NCBI GenBank assembly: GCA_017619445.1
Contig: JAFZSI010000052.1
Location: 1 to 38,390 of the forward strand
Source: Prevotella sp.
GTDB lineage: Bacteria > Bacteroidota > Bacteroidia > Bacteroidales > Bacteroidaceae
Direction: 5' to 3'
DNA length: 38,390 nt
Shown here: one piece after another, positions 31,784-38,390 of the stretch
Layout: each line of letters begins with the position of its first letter
Numbering within the stretch: position 1 is the first letter of the stretch
The notes under the pieces: model-generated
The model's database searches: none
Seen by the model: the letters and a program-made list of their open reading frames with translations, nothing else
What the model was told of the DNA's origin: nothing
Position numbers and translations under genes: made by a program

Positions 31784-33004
31784 TCATTCCACCACGACAC
31801 TGAGCGGACGATTCTGACCGTCGAGAAACTCATTGATGCGCACTTTCCACTCGTTGAAGGTGCGCACGTCATTTTTGCTCCATGCCGAGCCGAAATAGTA
31901 AGTGTATTTCTCCCCGGGATTCAGTTTGTGCAGCCCCACGGCATGGCCCGCATAACCGTTCTCTGCCTTCTCGTTCATGATGAGCGTGGTGTTGCATTCC
32001 CCCTTCGGAAACAGCGCAGCCACAAAGATTTGGAAATTCTGCTTTGTGGGGTTATCCGTCGGGTCGGCGTAGGCCACAAAGTCGCGTCCCAGGCAAATAT
32101 CCTCCAGCGACTCGGGATGAAGCACCACACCAGCAGCCAGTGTCTCCGTCTTGCGCAGCCCGTTGTACCACACCGTCATGCTACAGAAGTTTGAGCCCTT
32201 GTCCAGACTGATGATGCGGTGCTCCACCACGCCCTCCTGTCCGTTGATGCTTGTCGGGTTGTAGGTCAGCCTTACGGTGAAGCGCAGCGGGCCGTTGTCC
32301 AGAATCTCATAGTCCTTGTAGCAGTACGGAAGAATGGGCTGTCCATTGTCTGCGAGCAGCGCCGGAGCACCACAGCCGAGCGTTGGTCCCACCTTATAGC
32401 AGTCCAGCCCGTAGCCGTGGTCATAATGGTAGGTGGTGGCCTGCTCCACAGCCAGCGCCTCGCTGTCCTTTCCCTGCTCCTTGAGTTTCACAATGCGGCT
32501 ATGGTTCGACAGTTCCGTCACATAGCGCTTGTCCACCTCCAGGTCGGGCGTATTCTTCACCCACACATCGATGCCAAAAGCCCGCTCACCGCTTCGCTGC
32601 AAGGCAGGGCCATACAGGCGGTAGGCCGTGCGGTCGTTTTCCCACGCAATGTCGTCAACGCGTTCAGGATATTGCTTGCCGCACACCCATGTTCTCATGG
32701 TCTGCGGCTTGCCCGTGGTGATGGTAAAAACGGCGTTTCCCTGTGGGCGCACGGCTGCGTCGATGAGCAATTTGCCGTCGTGTGTCAGTTGGTAGTCCAC
32801 CTCCTGCTCGAGCGCATTTTTTACCACGAGGCTTGTGCCTGTTTTCACGCCCAGTTTGGCATAAACCGTCTGTGCGTCAATCTCCACAACCTCCTGACGC
32901 TGGCACCGTTCCGTGTTGCTCACCGTCACCTTCACTTCAGCGCCATTCACCAACAGGGGTGCCATGGCCAGTGCCACGAGAAAAGATTTTGTCTTTAGTG
33001 TCAT
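31784..33004 (-). CDS. DUF4861 family secreted protein
   Basis: The 406-residue protein has a signal peptide (MTLKTKSFLVALAMAPLLV, cleavage after NGA). It carries the features I associate with DUF4861: WENDRTAYRLYGP, HYDHGYGLDCYKVGPTLGCG and a beta-rich C-terminal half with YYFGSAWSKNDV. Family members are found in Bacteroidota polysaccharide-use regions, but no activity is established to my knowledge. The ATG at 33004 is chosen over one ten codons earlier because it starts the signal peptide. It lies 61 nt downstream of DPP IV on the same strand and is probably co-transcribed. Confidence 0.8.
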   Translation of the reverse strand: MTLKTKSFLVALAMAPLLVNGAEVKVTVSNTERCQRQEVVEIDAQTVYAKLGVKTGTSLVVKNALEQEVDYQLTHDGKLLIDAAVRPQGNAVFTITTGKPQTMRTWVCGKQYPERVDDIAWENDRTAYRLYGPALQRSGERAFGIDVWVKNTPDLEVDKRYVTELSNHSRIVKLKEQGKDSEALAVEQATTYHYDHGYGLDCYKVGPTLGCGAPALLADNGQPILPYCYKDYEILDNGPLRFTVRLTYNPTSINGQEGVVEHRIISLDKGSNFCSMTVWYNGLRKTETLAAGVVLHPESLEDICLGRDFVAYADPTDNPTKQNFQIFVAALFPKGECNTTLIMNEKAENGYAGHAVGLHKLNPGEKYTYYFGSAWSKNDVRTFNEWKVRINEFLDGQNRPLSVVVE

Positions 33005-33065
33005 AGTTTCTTTGTTTGTTTCTTTATATCTCAAAATTTTAAGTGCTCAACATCTTCATTTTCCG

Positions 33066-35270
33066 TCACCTCATTTCGCTCTGGAAGAACTGTGCTATCT
33101 GCCGCAGCAGATGGTGGCGCGTGTTGCCGCCATAGATGCTGTGGTTGCGGTTGGTATAGACGTTCATCTTGAAGTCTTTGTCGGCCTGCACCAGCGCCTC
33201 TGTATATTCAAACGTGTTCTGCGCATGCACATTGTCGTCGGCCAGCCCATGGCAGAGCAGCAGCGCGCCGCTTAGGTTGTAGGCACGCGTAATGGGGTTG
33301 TCGTCGTAGCCCTCGGCATTCTCTTGCGGGGTGCGCATGAAACGCTCGGTGTAGATGGTGTCGTAGAAGCGGTAGTCCGTGGGCGGCGCCACAGCCACGC
33401 CGGCCCTGAACACTGCCCTGCCCTCGCTCATGCTCATCAGCGTGTTGAATCCGCCGTAACTCCATCCCCAGATGCCTATGCGCTGTGCGTCAACATAGGG
33501 CTGACGGCCGAGCCACAGGGCTGTTTCCACCTGATCCTTAGCCTCAAGGTTGCCTAAGCGCAGGTAGGTACACTTCTCAAACTCAGCACCACGCGCACCC
33601 GTTCCGCGTCCATCAACGCAGACCACGATAAAGCCCTGTTCTGTGAGGTAACTGTCGTAGAGCGCGCCCTGCCCCATAGAGCCGAGACTCCACGAGTTGA
33701 CCACCTGCTGGCTGCCCGGGCCGCTGTACTGCCACATGATGACGGGATATTTTCGTGATGCGCTGAAGTTGGCAGGTTTCAGCATCACGCCGTTCAGTTC
33801 GACGCCCTCCGAGGTGCGCAACGTGAAGAACTCCTTCTGTGCCAGCCCGTAGGCGGCGAGTTTCTGGCGCAACGGCTGGTTATCGATGAGCGTTGCCAAC
33901 GGCTTTCCGTTGTTGTCGCAGGCAGTAAAGACATAGGGTGTGTTGGCGTTCGACCAACTGTGAATGAAATACTTGTAACCCGTGCTGAAGATGGCTCCGT
34001 TCCATCCCTCTTTCTGCGTCAGGCATTCGGTCTTGCCCTTGGCATTCACTACATACACCTCGCGGTTCAACGGGTTCCTGGCCGCAGCCTGATAGTAGGT
34101 GTTGCCCGTGGCGTCGTCATATCCGTAGGCTGCCGTCACGTCGAAATTGCCCTGCGTCAGTTGACGGTACAATTGTCCGTTGATGCCGTAGAGGTAGAGA
34201 TGCATGTGCCCGTCGCGGTCGCTGGGCAGCAGAATGTGCTTGTCTGTCACCTGTATGCCGGCAACCACCTCTTCCTTCACATACTTGGGCACGTTCTCCT
34301 TGATGAGTAGCTGGCACACTGTGGAGCGCGGGTTGGCGGCATAGATTCTCAGTTCGTCCTGGTGGCGGTTCATGGTGTAGAGCAGCACCTTGTCGGCATC
34401 GGCCGTGGCCACGATGCGCGGAATATAGCCGTCGGGGTCGAGCGGCAGGTCAATCTTGCGTGTCTGGCGGCTCTTGATGTCGAAGCTGTAGGCAGCCACG
34501 GTGGCGTTCTGCTCGCCAGCCTTGGGATATTTGTAGGCATAGTCGCCGGGATAGAGTTTGTAGTCGTCGCGCTGCGGGTTGGAGCCTCGGAACAGTTGCA
34601 GCGAGTAGGTCTTCACACGCTGCTCGTCGTAGCGTATCCAGCAGAGCATGGTGCCGTCGGCATTGAATGTGAGCGCAGTGCTCAGTCCAAACTCCTCCTC
34701 GTTCACCCAGTCGGGCACACCGTTGATTACCTCGTTGCGCTTGCCGTCCTGTGTCACTTGGCTCTCGGCGTTGTCGTAGAGCAGTTTCACCAGATAGATG
34801 TTATTGTCGCGCACAAAGGCAATCTGCATGCCGTCTGGGCTCCACACTGGCGACTGCTGCGGGCCGTAGTCCGACAGGCGCTCCAACTTTCGCGAGGCAA
34901 TATTGTAGATGTAGTGCACGGCCTTATATGAGCGGCGGTAGATGCGCTCCGTCTGCGTCTGGATAATCATACGCTTACCGTCGGGGCTCATCACGTAGCC
35001 GTCCACCGAGTTGATGGTCTCGCCCTGCGTGTGGTTCACGTCAAGCAGCACGCCCGTCTGCTTGCCCGTTTTGAACGAGTACTGCAGAATCTGCTTGCGG
35101 TCGGCACTCAGCTGTGCATAACTCTCCCCGTCGTCAAGGGGTGTCACTGCACTCAATTGCTCTGCAGCAAAATAGCCACCCGTAATGTCACGCAGCTTCA
35201 GCGTCTCTGCTGCATTGCTGTCAACGGCTGCCAGCACAAGTGCGGCAATGAGAAGGATTATTCTCTTCAT
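33066..35270 (-). CDS. Dipeptidyl-peptidase IV (S9 family)
   Basis: The 734-residue exported serine peptidase has a signal peptide (residues 1-20). An N-terminal beta-propeller includes DWVNEEEFGL, the Glu-Glu pair that binds the substrate N-terminus. A C-terminal alpha/beta-hydrolase domain has GWSYGGF (catalytic Ser), GLADDNVH (Asp) and NRNHSIYGG (His). It removes Xaa-Pro or Xaa-Ala dipeptides from peptides in the periplasm, fitting the proteolytic nutrition of this group. It is expressed from a tandem array of promoter-bearing repeats upstream and leads the run into DUF4861. Confidence 0.95.
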   Translation of the reverse strand: MKRIILLIAALVLAAVDSNAAETLKLRDITGGYFAAEQLSAVTPLDDGESYAQLSADRKQILQYSFKTGKQTGVLLDVNHTQGETINSVDGYVMSPDGKRMIIQTQTERIYRRSYKAVHYIYNIASRKLERLSDYGPQQSPVWSPDGMQIAFVRDNNIYLVKLLYDNAESQVTQDGKRNEVINGVPDWVNEEEFGLSTALTFNADGTMLCWIRYDEQRVKTYSLQLFRGSNPQRDDYKLYPGDYAYKYPKAGEQNATVAAYSFDIKSRQTRKIDLPLDPDGYIPRIVATADADKVLLYTMNRHQDELRIYAANPRSTVCQLLIKENVPKYVKEEVVAGIQVTDKHILLPSDRDGHMHLYLYGINGQLYRQLTQGNFDVTAAYGYDDATGNTYYQAAARNPLNREVYVVNAKGKTECLTQKEGWNGAIFSTGYKYFIHSWSNANTPYVFTACDNNGKPLATLIDNQPLRQKLAAYGLAQKEFFTLRTSEGVELNGVMLKPANFSASRKYPVIMWQYSGPGSQQVVNSWSLGSMGQGALYDSYLTEQGFIVVCVDGRGTGARGAEFEKCTYLRLGNLEAKDQVETALWLGRQPYVDAQRIGIWGWSYGGFNTLMSMSEGRAVFRAGVAVAPPTDYRFYDTIYTERFMRTPQENAEGYDDNPITRAYNLSGALLLCHGLADDNVHAQNTFEYTEALVQADKDFKMNVYTNRNHSIYGGNTRHHLLRQIAQFFQSEMR

Positions 35271-35296
35271 CGATACAATTTTATTGGTTTATGGTA

Positions 35297-35327
35297 CAAA
35301 GGTACGATTATGTGAGCGAAAAACAAA
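35297..35327 (-). promoter_or_regulatory. DPP IV promoter P1 (repeat unit 1)
   Basis: The minus strand has TTTG (35324-35327), a 19-nt spacer and TACCTTTG (35297-35304), 27 nt before the DPP IV ATG. Confidence 0.7.
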
Positions 35328-35380
35328 AGGAAAACTCTTTTTTCTTTTGTTTAGCCGAACGTGAGTGCCTTCGACGAAGC

Positions 35381-35411
35381 CAAAGGTACGATTAAGTGAG
35401 CGAAAAACAAA
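35381..35411 (-). promoter_or_regulatory. DPP IV promoter P2 (repeat unit 2)
   Basis: The same TTTG, 19-nt spacer and TACCTTTG layout occurs exactly 84 bp upstream of P1, with the -7 element at 35381-35388. Confidence 0.6.
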
Positions 35412-35464
35412 AGGAAAACTCTTTTTTCTTTTGTTTAGCCGAGCGTGAGTGCCTTCGACGAAGT

Positions 35465-35495
35465 CAAAGGTACGATTAAGCGAGCAAAAAGCAAA
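35465..35495 (-). promoter_or_regulatory. DPP IV promoter P3 (repeat unit 3)
   Basis: A third TTTG, 19-nt spacer and TACCTTTG set lies 84 bp further upstream, in a diverged repeat copy. Confidence 0.55.
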
Positions 35496-35545
35496 GGTAA
35501 AAACTTGTTTTTTTCATTGCTTTTTCGAACAAAAGTACTTTATAC

Positions 35546-35578
35546 TTTGTCAAAGGTACGTTTTTTTCATTACATTTG
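35546..35578 (+). promoter_or_regulatory. Promoter of the radical SAM gene
   Basis: TTTG (35546-35549), a 21-nt spacer and TACATTTG (35571-35578) lie 22 nt before the ATG at 35601. It is divergent from the DPP IV promoters and touches the end of the tandem repeat. Confidence 0.65.
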
Positions 35579-35600
35579 CAACGCAATTCACTTAAAAGAT

Positions 35601-36533
35601 ATGAAATTCTACAACGACTTCGGCACCTGGCTGCGCCAGCAGTTCCCCTTCAGGGTGCAGAAACTGGCCGTCGATGCGGGCTTCAGTTGCCCCAACCGCG
35701 ACGGCAGGCTGTCCACGGGCGGATGCTCCTACTGCGACAACCGCACGTTCAACCCTGCCTACTGCGACCGGCGGCTCACCGTCAGCGAACAACTGGAGCA
35801 AGGCAAGCGATTCTTTGCCCGCAAATATCCCGACATGCGCTACCTGGCCTATTTCCAGGCGTTCACCAACACCTACGACTCGCTGCCCAAGCTTCAGCAA
35901 CTCTACGACGAGGCCCTCGCCGTGCCTGGCGTGGTGGGACTGGTCATTGGCACGCGCCCCGACTGCATCAGCGACGCCCTGCTCGACTATCTTGAGCAAC
36001 TCAGCCGCCGCACCTTCCTCATCGTCGAGTATGGTGTGGAGAGTGCCAACGACAACACGCTCAGGCGCATCAACCGCGGACACGACTTCGCCTGTAGCCG
36101 CGATGCCATTGCACGCACCCACAGCCGGGGCATACTCACCTGTGCACACATCATACTGGGACTGCCCGGCGAGGACGCTGAGGAAAGCCTCCGTCAGGCC
36201 CCGCTCATCTCCGCACTCGACATCGACATCCTGAAAATCCACCAACTGCAAGTCATACGCGGCACTCGACTCGCCGACGAATACCTGAGGCAGCCCTTCC
36301 ACCTCTACACCGTTGACGAGTACATCGACCTCGTGGTCAAATACATCAGCCTGCTCCGCCAGGACATTGTCCTTGAGCGATTCGTCTCCCAGTCGCCCGA
36401 CAACCTGCTCATCGCACCGCGCTGGGGCCTCAAGAACCATGAGTTCACCGACCTGCTCAACCGCAGGTTCCGCAGCATGATGAAGCCCGACAGCCAACAC
36501 GCGCAGCCCTCCGACCAGCATTCCCAACAGTAG
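35601..36533 (+). CDS. Radical SAM protein, YhcC/TIGR01212 type
   Basis: The 310-residue protein begins with the family's NDFGTWLRQQFPFRVQKLAV and CPNRDGRLSTGGCSYCDN, whose cysteines should hold the 4Fe-4S cluster. Later segments are QAFTNTYD, GTRPDCI, VEYGVESAN, HIILGLPGE and LKIHQLQV. The family is widespread, and its reaction is not firmly known to me. The upstream frame is open to 35445, but that region is the tandem repeat and promoter, so the ATG at 35601 is used. It converges with the patatin-like gene across a 397-nt gap. Confidence 0.9.
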   Translation: MKFYNDFGTWLRQQFPFRVQKLAVDAGFSCPNRDGRLSTGGCSYCDNRTFNPAYCDRRLTVSEQLEQGKRFFARKYPDMRYLAYFQAFTNTYDSLPKLQQLYDEALAVPGVVGLVIGTRPDCISDALLDYLEQLSRRTFLIVEYGVESANDNTLRRINRGHDFACSRDAIARTHSRGILTCAHIILGLPGEDAEESLRQAPLISALDIDILKIHQLQVIRGTRLADEYLRQPFHLYTVDEYIDLVVKYISLLRQDIVLERFVSQSPDNLLIAPRWGLKNHEFTDLLNRRFRSMMKPDSQHAQPSDQHSQQ

Positions 36534-36798
36534 GATGACGGGCGAAAAGCATACGGAGAAAAGGCTGTGTCTGTGCTCGTGAGGTTTTTCATAAAGTATT
36601 TATTTTAAGATTGTTAGAAGTAATATTTAAATTTACACTACAAAGACACAAAAACCCACGAAAACCTGCAAGAGAATCGTCAAGATAATACCTATACCCT
36701 GATAAACTGCTCAGTAATTCTTACAACTGCCAATTCCCACCCCCAAAAAAGAAAGGAGAAATGGGAATATTGAATTCCTATCAAAGAAGTAATAACAA

Positions 36799-36903
36799 TC
36801 ACACATCAAGGCACTTACGTTCAATTTCGCCTTGATGTATATCGAAGACATAATCCCCATTATCTTGGGTTTCTTCAGAAAAAAACCTCGAAACAGCTGA
36901 GTA
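36799..36903 (-). pseudogene. Possible coding remnant downstream of the patatin gene
   Basis: Between a TAA at 36904 and a TGA at 36799 the minus strand reads 34 codons, including EETQDNGDYVFDIHQGEIER, which has natural protein composition. There is no start codon. It could be the 3' end of a decayed gene. The family is not recognised, and chance cannot be excluded. Confidence 0.25.
36803..36838. terminator. Hairpin between radical SAM and patatin genes
   Basis: ACATCAAGGC (36803-36812) pairs with GCCTTGATGT (36829-36838) across a 16-nt loop. No T tail follows, so a terminator role is only suggested by its convergent position. Confidence 0.4.
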
Positions 36904-36930
36904 TTATTGAATGATTATGGCCCGATAAAA

Positions 36931-37809
36931 TCAAATAACTCCCGATAACTCGCGTGGATGATACTTGTTGAGAGCCTGCAGCGTTTTCTGGCGGCCAATG
37001 GCGATGAGTTTTTCTGATTTATCGTAGTCGAAGCCGCCGTAACGGCTCATCTGGATGTCAACAAGCACATCGGGCTTCACCAGTTGGGCCATGAGGATGG
37101 AGTTCTGGCGAATCATCAGCGAACTGACCCGCGAAAGCATTGTGTAGTAGTTGAATTCAAGGTTGTCGGGTATCAGCTTGTTGAGTATCTGCTGCGACAG
37201 CGATTTGCTTCGCTTGCGTTTTTCTGTCAGTTCATGCTGAATCTCCCACTGTGTCTTGTAATCATGTCCACTCACATCAACGCCCACCAAGATATCGCCC
37301 TCATGGCGCAGCACACGGTTCATCGGGATGGGGTTTGTCACCCCACCGTCGATGAGTATCATGCCGTCGCGGTGAACAGGCTCGTAGAACGACGGCAGAG
37401 AGATGCTGGCACGGATGGCGTCGAAGAGGCTGCCTTTCCTGAACACCACCTCATGCCCTGCTCTCAGGTCGGTTGCCACGGCACAATAGGGCATCGGCAG
37501 GTCTTCGATAAGCACATCGGGCACAAACTCCATGATGGCCCCGATGATGCGCGAGCCCTTTACGATGTGGTTCAGGCTCAGCGAGAAGTCTGTCAGTTCC
37601 AGCATCTTCTTGCGGTCCACCGTCTTCATCCACTCGCGGAACTCCTTGAGTTTGCCTGCCGCATAGACGCCGCCGATGAGTGCTCCCATCGAACAGCCTG
37701 CGATAGAGGTGATGCGATAGCCCTGCGCCTCCAGTTCCTCAATGGCACCGATATGGGCAAGCCCCCTCGCACCACCGCTCGACAATACTAATGCTACGTC
37801 TTTTGTCAT
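36931..37809 (-). CDS. Patatin-like phospholipase
   Basis: The 292-residue protein has the patatin catalytic features: the oxyanion-hole SSGGARGLAHIG, the nucleophile Ser in GCSMGALIGG (G-x-S-x-G), and DGGVTNPIP with the catalytic Asp. This layout matches bacterial RssA/NTE-type esterases that act on phospholipid or acyl substrates. No signal peptide is present from the chosen ATG at 37809. A start 12 codons earlier adds a short hydrophobic stretch and is less likely, because family similarity begins at MTKDVALVLSSGG. It lies 155 nt downstream of the rubredoxin-like gene on the same strand. Confidence 0.9.
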   Translation of the reverse strand: MTKDVALVLSSGGARGLAHIGAIEELEAQGYRITSIAGCSMGALIGGVYAAGKLKEFREWMKTVDRKKMLELTDFSLSLNHIVKGSRIIGAIMEFVPDVLIEDLPMPYCAVATDLRAGHEVVFRKGSLFDAIRASISLPSFYEPVHRDGMILIDGGVTNPIPMNRVLRHEGDILVGVDVSGHDYKTQWEIQHELTEKRKRSKSLSQQILNKLIPDNLEFNYYTMLSRVSSLMIRQNSILMAQLVKPDVLVDIQMSRYGGFDYDKSEKLIAIGRQKTLQALNKYHPRELSGVI

Positions 37810-37964
37810 TTTTTGAACAATTACAAATTGAAAGAAAGTAAACAACTTTCACTAACAGCGTGACAAGCATATAAATAGGCCGATAACGAGTGTCATCATG
37901 CCTTATTAATTTTCTCCTTGTGCTTGTAGTCAAAGGCAGAGGATGCCTCCAAGTAGTTGCAGGA

Positions 37965-38126
37965 TTATTCTTCTACGGGTACAAATTTCTCCTTCTTGCG
38001 CTTGCAGCGGGGACAACGCCACGTATCGGGCAAGTCTTCAAACTGGGTTCCAGGAGGTATTCCCTGCTTGGGGTCGCCTTTCTCTGGGTCGTAAGTGTAC
38101 TTACAGGGGCATTTCATTTTTGCCAT
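37965..38126 (-). CDS. Rubredoxin-like protein with unusual first cysteine pair
   Basis: A 53-residue frame reads [20 protein letters not shown] and so on to [17 protein letters not shown]. The [26 protein letters not shown] and FVPVEE segments are typical of rubredoxin, a small iron electron carrier. The second ligand pair is the normal CxxC (Cys38, Cys41). The first is C-P-C (Cys6, Cys8) instead of CxxC, so one ligand is shifted by a residue. The usual Gly after each pair is Lys. It is cytoplasmic. The redox partner is unknown. Confidence 0.88.
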   Translation of the reverse strand: MAKMKCPCKYTYDPEKGDPKQGIPPGTQFEDLPDTWRCPRCKRKKEKFVPVEE

Positions 38127-38390
38127 AATCAAATTTTTTTTGATGATTTTTTAAAATAAAGGACGGTTTTGCGTGGTGTCTGAATCGTAGAACAGTCACT
38201 CCGGCTACACCGTCCCCTTTTGAAGAAAAAATTTATTTGCAACGTTCGTTGCTAATACAGGCTACGTCATGGCATAGCTCAAGCAAGCTTGGCTCTGCTC
38301 ATTTGACTTGCACTGTATTTGCGTCGAGGTGCAGATGCACCATGCGATGCCATGAGAGATTATTGGGCTGGAGCCCACTTGCAGCGTACG
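38127..38390. other. Intergenic region at the right edge
   Basis: No gene is seen. GGACGGT (38161-38167) pairs with ACCGTCC (38209-38215), and GTAG/CTAC pairs inside it. Read toward rubredoxin this would be a structured leader, or the end of an upstream transcript with a T-rich tail. Short hairpins GCAAC/GTTGC near 38240 and GGTGCA/TGCACC near 38330 also occur. The remainder is unexplained. Confidence 0.4.

Larger units (their letters stand above)
35297..35558. repeat. 84-bp tandem repeat, two near-identical copies and one diverged
   Basis: Unit 1 (35297-35380) and unit 2 (35381-35464) differ at three positions. Unit 3 (35465-35550) keeps the promoter bases but has diverged in the second half. 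A final CAAAGGTA starts at 35551. Each of the first two units has an imperfect AAACAAAAG/CTTTTGTTT hairpin and the palindrome TTCGACGAA or its flanks. Confidence 0.88.
36534..36930. other. 397-nt convergent intergenic region
   Basis: No complete gene is supported. The region holds a 10-bp stem hairpin at 36803-36838 and an open minus-strand segment of 34 codons at 36799-36903 that looks like a coding remnant. The rest is AT-rich and featureless. Confidence 0.55.

Noticed and set aside
35297-35558. CRISPR array
   Set aside because: The 84-bp units are directly adjacent, with no unique spacers and no cas genes; the 85-bp repeat at 26888 fails for the same reason.
35445-35600. 52-codon N-terminal extension of the radical SAM protein
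   Set aside because: It is encoded by the tandem repeat and promoter region; family similarity begins at 35601.
35592-36527. 311-codon minus-strand frame over the radical SAM gene
   Set aside because: It is antisense to a gene with conserved cysteine motifs and shows no recognisable domain.
36305-36592. Minus-strand frame starting MKNLTSTDTAF near 36592
   Set aside because: Most of it is antisense to the radical SAM gene. A hydrophobic stretch appears only in another frame without a start, and no family is recognised.
36760-36835. 24-codon plus-strand frame after AAAGGAG
   Set aside because: The purine stretch is only 2 nt from the ATG, the frame is very short, and its end overlaps the hairpin at 36803.
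38161-38220. tRNA-like fold near the right edge
   Set aside because: No T-loop, anticodon arm or acceptor pairing of tRNA layout could be found.

Overview
The window looks like chromosomal DNA of a Bacteroidales bacterium, most likely a Prevotella-type species. This rests on repeated Bacteroidota promoters (TTTG, about 20 bases, TAnnTTTG), weak or absent Shine-Dalgarno sites, GH92 and GH125 mannosidases, a dipeptidyl-peptidase IV, an EttA-type ABC-F protein, a DUF4861 protein, and many low-complexity or palindromic intergenic repeats. The assignment is inferred from gene families and promoters; no rRNA or marker phylogeny is available.

Layout. (1) 1-2995: a CDS cut by the left edge, a LOG-family protein, deoD, and a lipoprotein. 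(2) 9709-2998, minus strand: a probable operon of a large FAD/Fe-S dehydrogenase, a GH92 alpha-mannosidase and a GH125 alpha-mannosidase. (3) 9710-10661: a long gene-poor stretch with two copies of a 36-bp palindrome, a canonical promoter and a roughly 270-nt leader. (4) 10662-23949, plus strand: a 13-gene surface-polysaccharide operon ending at a strong terminator. (5) 24074-27228: ettA, a cation diffusion facilitator, and a tandem repeat carrying two more palindromes. (6) 27229-31717: ispE, a DnaJ-like protein, a secreted 5'-nucleotidase and nudC. (7) 31784-35270, minus strand: DPP IV and a DUF4861 protein behind an 84-bp tandem repeat that carries three promoters. (8) 35601-38390: a radical SAM protein, a patatin-like phospholipase, and a 53-residue rubredoxin-like protein.

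The polysaccharide operon is the most unusual part. It holds a TagD-type glycerol-3-phosphate cytidylyltransferase fused to a Gfo/Idh/MocA oxidoreductase, a TagB/TagF-type polyol-phosphate transferase, a TagA/WecG transferase, three LicD-family phosphotransferases and one Stealth-family sugar-phosphate transferase. It also has a pyruvyl transferase, an O-acyltransferase, an SDR reductase, two glycosyltransferases and a Wzy-like polymerase. Five candidate phosphodiester-forming enzymes plus an activated-glycerol supply suggest a phosphate-rich, teichoic-acid-like glycan on a Gram-negative cell. No initiating transferase, flippase or export genes are in the window, so these must lie elsewhere. 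Heptanucleotide repeats inside the GT4 gene and similar tracts in its two neighbours suggest possible phase variation.
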